Of a stretch of 6,259 bases of DNA, positions 4,628-6,259 are shown piece after piece. The DNA comes from Clostridia bacterium. Lineage in GTDB: Bacteria > Bacillota_A > Clostridia > Oscillospirales > CAG-272. How positions within the stretch are numbered: the first letter of the stretch is position 1; each line of letters starts with the position of its first letter. Where the stretch lies: NCBI GenBank assembly GCA_017626655.1, contig JAGAIH010000354.1, forward strand, positions 1 to 6,259. Reading direction: 5' to 3'. The notes beneath the pieces were generated by a model. That model did no database searches and was not told where the DNA came from. It saw only the letters and a list, made by a program, of their open reading frames with translations. Made by a program: the position numbers and the translations under genes.

Positions 4628-4643
4628 ACAAATTGAAATTTGT
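4628..4643. repeat. Palindrome copy 1 at the end of the GyrI-like gene
   Basis: ACAAATT-GA-AATTTGT is a perfect dyad touching the stop codon of the GyrI-like gene. Its wider context, GCTCGACAAATT at 4623, recurs at 6042 beyond the operon promoter (17 of 19 positions identical over 4623-4641 and 6042-6060). Confidence 0.6.
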
Positions 4644-5275
4644 TATACCTTTTTGATTGGATGCCTAATAACGGTTTTCCACTTGTCGGGAGCAACCTTT
4701 CTTGCATCGGACAGATAAATCTCATGATGCAATCTGCTTTTGCTGAAGTCGTTTGCATATCCGTTTTGCTCCAAGTAAGTATCCATCATGGCAACTATTG
4801 CGGGTTCATCATCAAAAGGACCAGCGTGCATAATTTGAACACACAGACCTTCTTCAATGGTCAAAAACTCTGCTGATGAGCAGTCCAGTTTTTTCTTTTT
4901 GGTTGCTGTTGCTACTGCCCATTCAAAATCTGTTTTAGACACAAAATCGGGCAGGCGGATTACAGAAATCCAGTTGAAGGTTGACTTGTCAGAGTAGTCC
5001 ACACCATCAACATCATCTTGCCACCAAAAACCCTCGAGAGGTGGAACAACATACTCAAAGAATCCCTCGATTTTGTAATCTGTTTTATAACTCATCTTCA
5101 CGGTGTATGCAACAGCATATAAAACACTAATTGCTTGCTGATATGCACCACCTTCTTCGTTCGGGTTGCCTTTACCTCTTACGGCAATATAATTTGCCTT
5201 TGGAACATTTACAATCTGTGGTTTGTTTTTAGGCATATAAAATTCTTTGTATTCTTTTTTGAAATCAAATGCCAT
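4643..5275 (-). CDS. GyrI-like small-molecule-binding domain protein
   Basis: A 210-aa soluble protein. ATG at 5275 is chosen because GGAGG lies five nt upstream; an in-frame TTG at 5290 would put that site inside the coding region. It resembles stand-alone GyrI-like/COG4832 proteins: FDFKKEYKEFY at the start, NYIAVRGKGNPNE (about 28-40), a Trp/Tyr-rich middle (EGFWWQDD, STFNWISVIRLPDFV), EEGLCVQIMHAGPFDDE (about 146-162), and an ending SRLHHEIYLSD...KTVIRHPI. The fold is two SHS2-type modules forming a hydrophobic cleft for drug-like ligands. Some relatives bind multidrug ligands and some are reported to hydrolyse cyclopropanoid toxins; activity here is unproven. It is the second gene of an operon, 28 nt after the XRE regulator, and may sequester, sense or destroy a compound that controls it. 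Confidence 0.8.
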   Translation of the reverse strand: MAFDFKKEYKEFYMPKNKPQIVNVPKANYIAVRGKGNPNEEGGAYQQAISVLYAVAYTVKMSYKTDYKIEGFFEYVVPPLEGFWWQDDVDGVDYSDKSTFNWISVIRLPDFVSKTDFEWAVATATKKKKLDCSSAEFLTIEEGLCVQIMHAGPFDDEPAIVAMMDTYLEQNGYANDFSKSRLHHEIYLSDARKVAPDKWKTVIRHPIKKV

Positions 5276-5286
5276 AACTGCCTCCG

Positions 5287-5302
5287 TCAAATTGGAATTT
5301 GA
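5287..5302. repeat. Palindrome copy 2 between the XRE and GyrI-like genes
   Basis: The core CAAATT-GG-AATTTG (5288-5301) is a perfect dyad of the same type as those at 4628 and 6047. It fills most of the 28-nt gap and ends just before the GyrI-like gene's ribosome binding site, so in RNA it could influence that gene's translation. Confidence 0.55.
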
Positions 5303-5303
5303 T

Positions 5304-5963
5304 TTATCGCTTCTTGTAAATCACAAGCTCTGGATTCTCTCCGTTTTCCTCGTAAGTACAGACGAGAAGGAAGTCCATGTTTGCTGCTATACCAAAGCAT
5401 CTGCTGCCAAATTCGCTTTCGAGCTGACTACCGAGGTAGGTCTGCTTATCGTCAAGAAATTTGACTTTTTCTCCGTTAGGCAGAGTGTATTCCATATTGA
5501 TAAATTCACCTGAAAGCACGTTCAGATGCTCTACCTTGGGCAACCCTTCGATATGTAAAAGCGTGTTAAATTCGTGAATCAACTGTGCCTTAAATTCTTT
5601 GAGCTTTTCTTTTCCACCGATTTCAACATATCGCTTCCAGATATCAAGGGTGTACTCACCGTCGGCATAGCACCATTTGCAGTATTCTTCATTAAAATTG
5701 CCATCGGTTTCACGGCTTGTGGTGCAATCTTCAAGCGGCATACCGCAACATTGGCATACTAACTCTCTTGGAGAGCCGAGAAGCGTGTTGATCGACACGT
5801 CAAACAATTTGGATAGGAGCTTGAGCGTATCTATATTCGGTATCGTTTCGCCTGTTTCCCAGCGAGACACCGCCTGTCTTGTCACAAATATCTTTTCGGC
5901 AAGTTCCTCTTGGGAAAGACCTTTTTTTGCTCTTAATTCGTAGATTATATCTTTTGTTTCCAT
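5304..5963 (-). CDS. XRE-family transcriptional regulator with zinc-ribbon domain
   Basis: A 219-aa cytoplasmic regulator. Residues 6-62 form a lambda-repressor-like helix-turn-helix (LRAKKGLSQEELAEKI, then TRQAVSRWETGETIPN, with Ser17-Gln18 and Ser33-Arg34-Trp35-Glu36 typical of XRE proteins). Residues 68-104 match the putative zinc ribbon family zf-ribbon_2: CQCCGMPLEDC and EYCKWCYADGEYT, with C70/C73/C95/C98 as probable ligands and C72/C80 nearby. Residues from about 110 to the end form a domain I do not recognise, ending VCTYEENGENPELVIYKKR. The ATG has AGGTGG eight nt upstream. It is the first gene after the promoter at 5993-6021 and precedes the GyrI-like gene by 28 nt. The dyads over that promoter make self-regulation likely. 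Zinc or a ligand acting through the C-terminal domain could be the signal; that is inferred. Confidence 0.85.
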   Translation of the reverse strand: METKDIIYELRAKKGLSQEELAEKIFVTRQAVSRWETGETIPNIDTLKLLSKLFDVSINTLLGSPRELVCQCCGMPLEDCTTSRETDGNFNEEYCKWCYADGEYTLDIWKRYVEIGGKEKLKEFKAQLIHEFNTLLHIEGLPKVEHLNVLSGEFINMEYTLPNGEKVKFLDDKQTYLGSQLESEFGSRCFGIAANMDFLLVCTYEENGENPELVIYKKR

Positions 5964-5992
5964 AAAATCACCACCTGCATTTTTGTGGTTAT

Positions 5993-6021
5993 ATTATATC
6001 ACAAACCGTCGGAGTTGACAA
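5993..6021 (-). promoter_or_regulatory. Sigma-A-type promoter for the XRE/GyrI operon
   Basis: On the minus strand, -35 TTGTCA (6021-6016) and -10 TATAAT (5998-5993) are 17 bp apart, five of six and six of six consensus matches. Transcription would start near 5986, about 23 nt before the XRE start codon. Confidence 0.85.
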
Positions 6022-6037
6022 GCAACTGTCTGTTGCT
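6013..6037. promoter_or_regulatory. Overlapping dyads covering the -35 element, probable operator
   Basis: AGTTG-N5-CAACT (6013-6027) overlaps the -35 box, and AGCAAC-TGTCT-GTTGCT (6021-6037) lies directly upstream. The two dyads share the CAAC arm, and CTGTCTG is directly repeated at 6026 and 6036. This fits a site for a dimeric XRE repressor controlling its own promoter. Confidence 0.5.
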
Positions 6038-6046
6038 GTCTGCTCG

Positions 6047-6062
6047 ACAAATTCAAGTTTAT
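6047..6062. repeat. Palindrome copy 3 upstream of the operon promoter
   Basis: ACAAATT-CA-AGTTTAT (6048-6063) is a diverged copy of the dyad at 4628, with the same preceding bases GCTCG. It lies about 25 bp upstream of the -35 element. Confidence 0.45.
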
Positions 6063-6103
6063 CGATTAGTTAGATTATACCATAAAAACGGTGAAAAGTA
6101 AAT

Positions 6104-6138
6104 AGGACGGCTCAATTCTTTACAAATTGAACCGCCCT
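6104..6138 (-). terminator. Second hairpin downstream of rpsI
   Basis: Arms 6104-6117 and 6125-6138 pair at 14 positions around a 7-nt loop. The two + strand mismatches (6107/6135 and 6111/6131) are both A opposite C and become G-U in minus-strand RNA, so the stem is intact only there. The following sequence is only moderately T-rich, so this may be a backup terminator or a 3'-end stabilising structure. Confidence 0.55.
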
Positions 6139-6148
6139 GCGAAGAAAC

Positions 6149-6176
6149 AAAAAGCCCTGCTGTAGCAGAGCTTTTT
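6149..6176 (-). terminator. Rho-independent terminator of rpsI
   Basis: AAAAAGC (6149-6155) and CCTGC (6156-6160) pair with GCAGA (6165-6169) and GCTTTTT (6170-6176) around loop TGTA. The one C/A mismatch (6156/6169) becomes G-U on the minus strand. A run of T follows on that strand, 18 nt past the rpsI stop. The flanking A and T runs could also let it stop + strand transcripts. Confidence 0.85.
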
Positions 6177-6193
6177 GTATATGCGATGAAAAA

Positions 6194-6259
6194 TCAGCGC
6201 TTGGAGAACTGAGGAGCGCGACGAGCGGCCTTGAGACCGTACTTCTTTCTCTCCTTCAT
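6194..6259 (-). CDS. rpsI: 30S ribosomal protein S9, C-terminal end (partial)
   Basis: The last 21 codons of a minus-strand gene that continues beyond the right edge. The translation KERKKYGLKAARRAPQFSKR is the highly conserved S9 C-terminus, the basic tail that reaches toward P-site tRNA in the small subunit. The Met at the window edge is internal, corresponding to the RMKERKKYG stretch in related proteins, and is not a start codon. In most bacteria rpsI follows rplM, which would lie to the right of this window. It is followed by two minus-strand hairpins, so the genes beyond use their own promoter. It is the only housekeeping gene in the window and anchors the right side to the chromosome. 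Confidence 0.95.
   Translation of the reverse strand: MKERKKYGLKAARRAPQFSKR

Larger units (their letters stand above)
3839..4642. other. 804-nt region with no convincing gene, rich in repeats and hairpins
   Basis: No frame here has a family match, adequate length and a ribosome binding site. The stretch is AT-rich, unlike the genes to its left, and is filled with inverted repeats in its first half and short phased direct repeats plus minus-strand terminators in its second half, listed separately. It may be an element end, an attachment or replication region, or the site of a structured RNA. Confidence 0.6.

Noticed and set aside
3839..4642. CRISPR array
   Set aside because: The repeats are only 4-9 bp at 10-11 bp spacing, without 25-35-bp repeats and unique spacers.
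4640..4876. A 78-codon + strand frame over the end of the GyrI-like gene
   Set aside because: It is antisense to a gene with family similarity and has no ribosome binding site.

Overview
The window looks like part of a Clostridia-type Bacillota chromosome (a gut Oscillospiraceae/Ruminococcaceae-like organism). Reasons: the rpsI C-terminus at the right edge, strong AGGAGG-type ribosome binding sites throughout, and the families present. It has two compositional halves. The left half (272-3838) is visibly GC-rich and carries genes typical of conjugative-element accessory DNA. The right half (3839-6193) is AT-rich and ends at the housekeeping gene rpsI. I infer that the left half is integrated-element cargo and that 3839-4640 holds, or lies near, its junction with the chromosome. 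No integrase or att duplication is visible here to prove this.

Left half, + strand. After a terminator (90-118) come a zinc-ribbon amidoligase (272-1375) and a class II glutamine amidotransferase (1375-2310) joined by a TGATG overlap. The likely logic is that the second enzyme frees ammonia from glutamine and the first uses it to amidate a carboxylate on an unknown substrate. A 186-bp gap with several dyads, possibly a res site, leads to a small serine recombinase (2497-3045) that overlaps a DUF3846 gene (3042-3386) by ATGA. Two palindromes exactly 30 bp apart (3437-3484) precede two tiny genes missed by ordinary gene calling (3584-3679, 31 aa; 3707-3838, 43 aa). Both have near-consensus Shine-Dalgarno sites and encode a single hydrophobic segment.

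Centre, 3839-4642. No convincing gene is present, but the DNA is highly organised: a row of hairpins (3888-4082) with perfect stems up to 17 bp, two interleaved inverted repeats (4088-4219), and four sets of short direct repeats phased at about 10-11 bp (4275-4298, 4309-4328, 4489-4563, 4579-4605). Tandem minus-strand terminators (4382-4438) share one stem arm.

Right half, minus strand. rpsI (6259 to 6194) is followed by two hairpins that pair fully only as minus-strand RNA. A near-consensus promoter (6021-5993) then drives an XRE/zinc-ribbon regulator (5963-5304) and a GyrI-like ligand-binding protein (5275-4643), 28 nt apart. The pair resembles a self-regulated small-molecule sensing or detoxification operon. 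Three related palindromes (4628, 5287, 6047) mark its two ends and the gap between the genes.

The best candidates for undescribed biology are the two tiny membrane peptides with their paired operators, the adjoining hairpin and phased-repeat region, and the amidoligase/amidotransferase pair, whose substrate is unknown.
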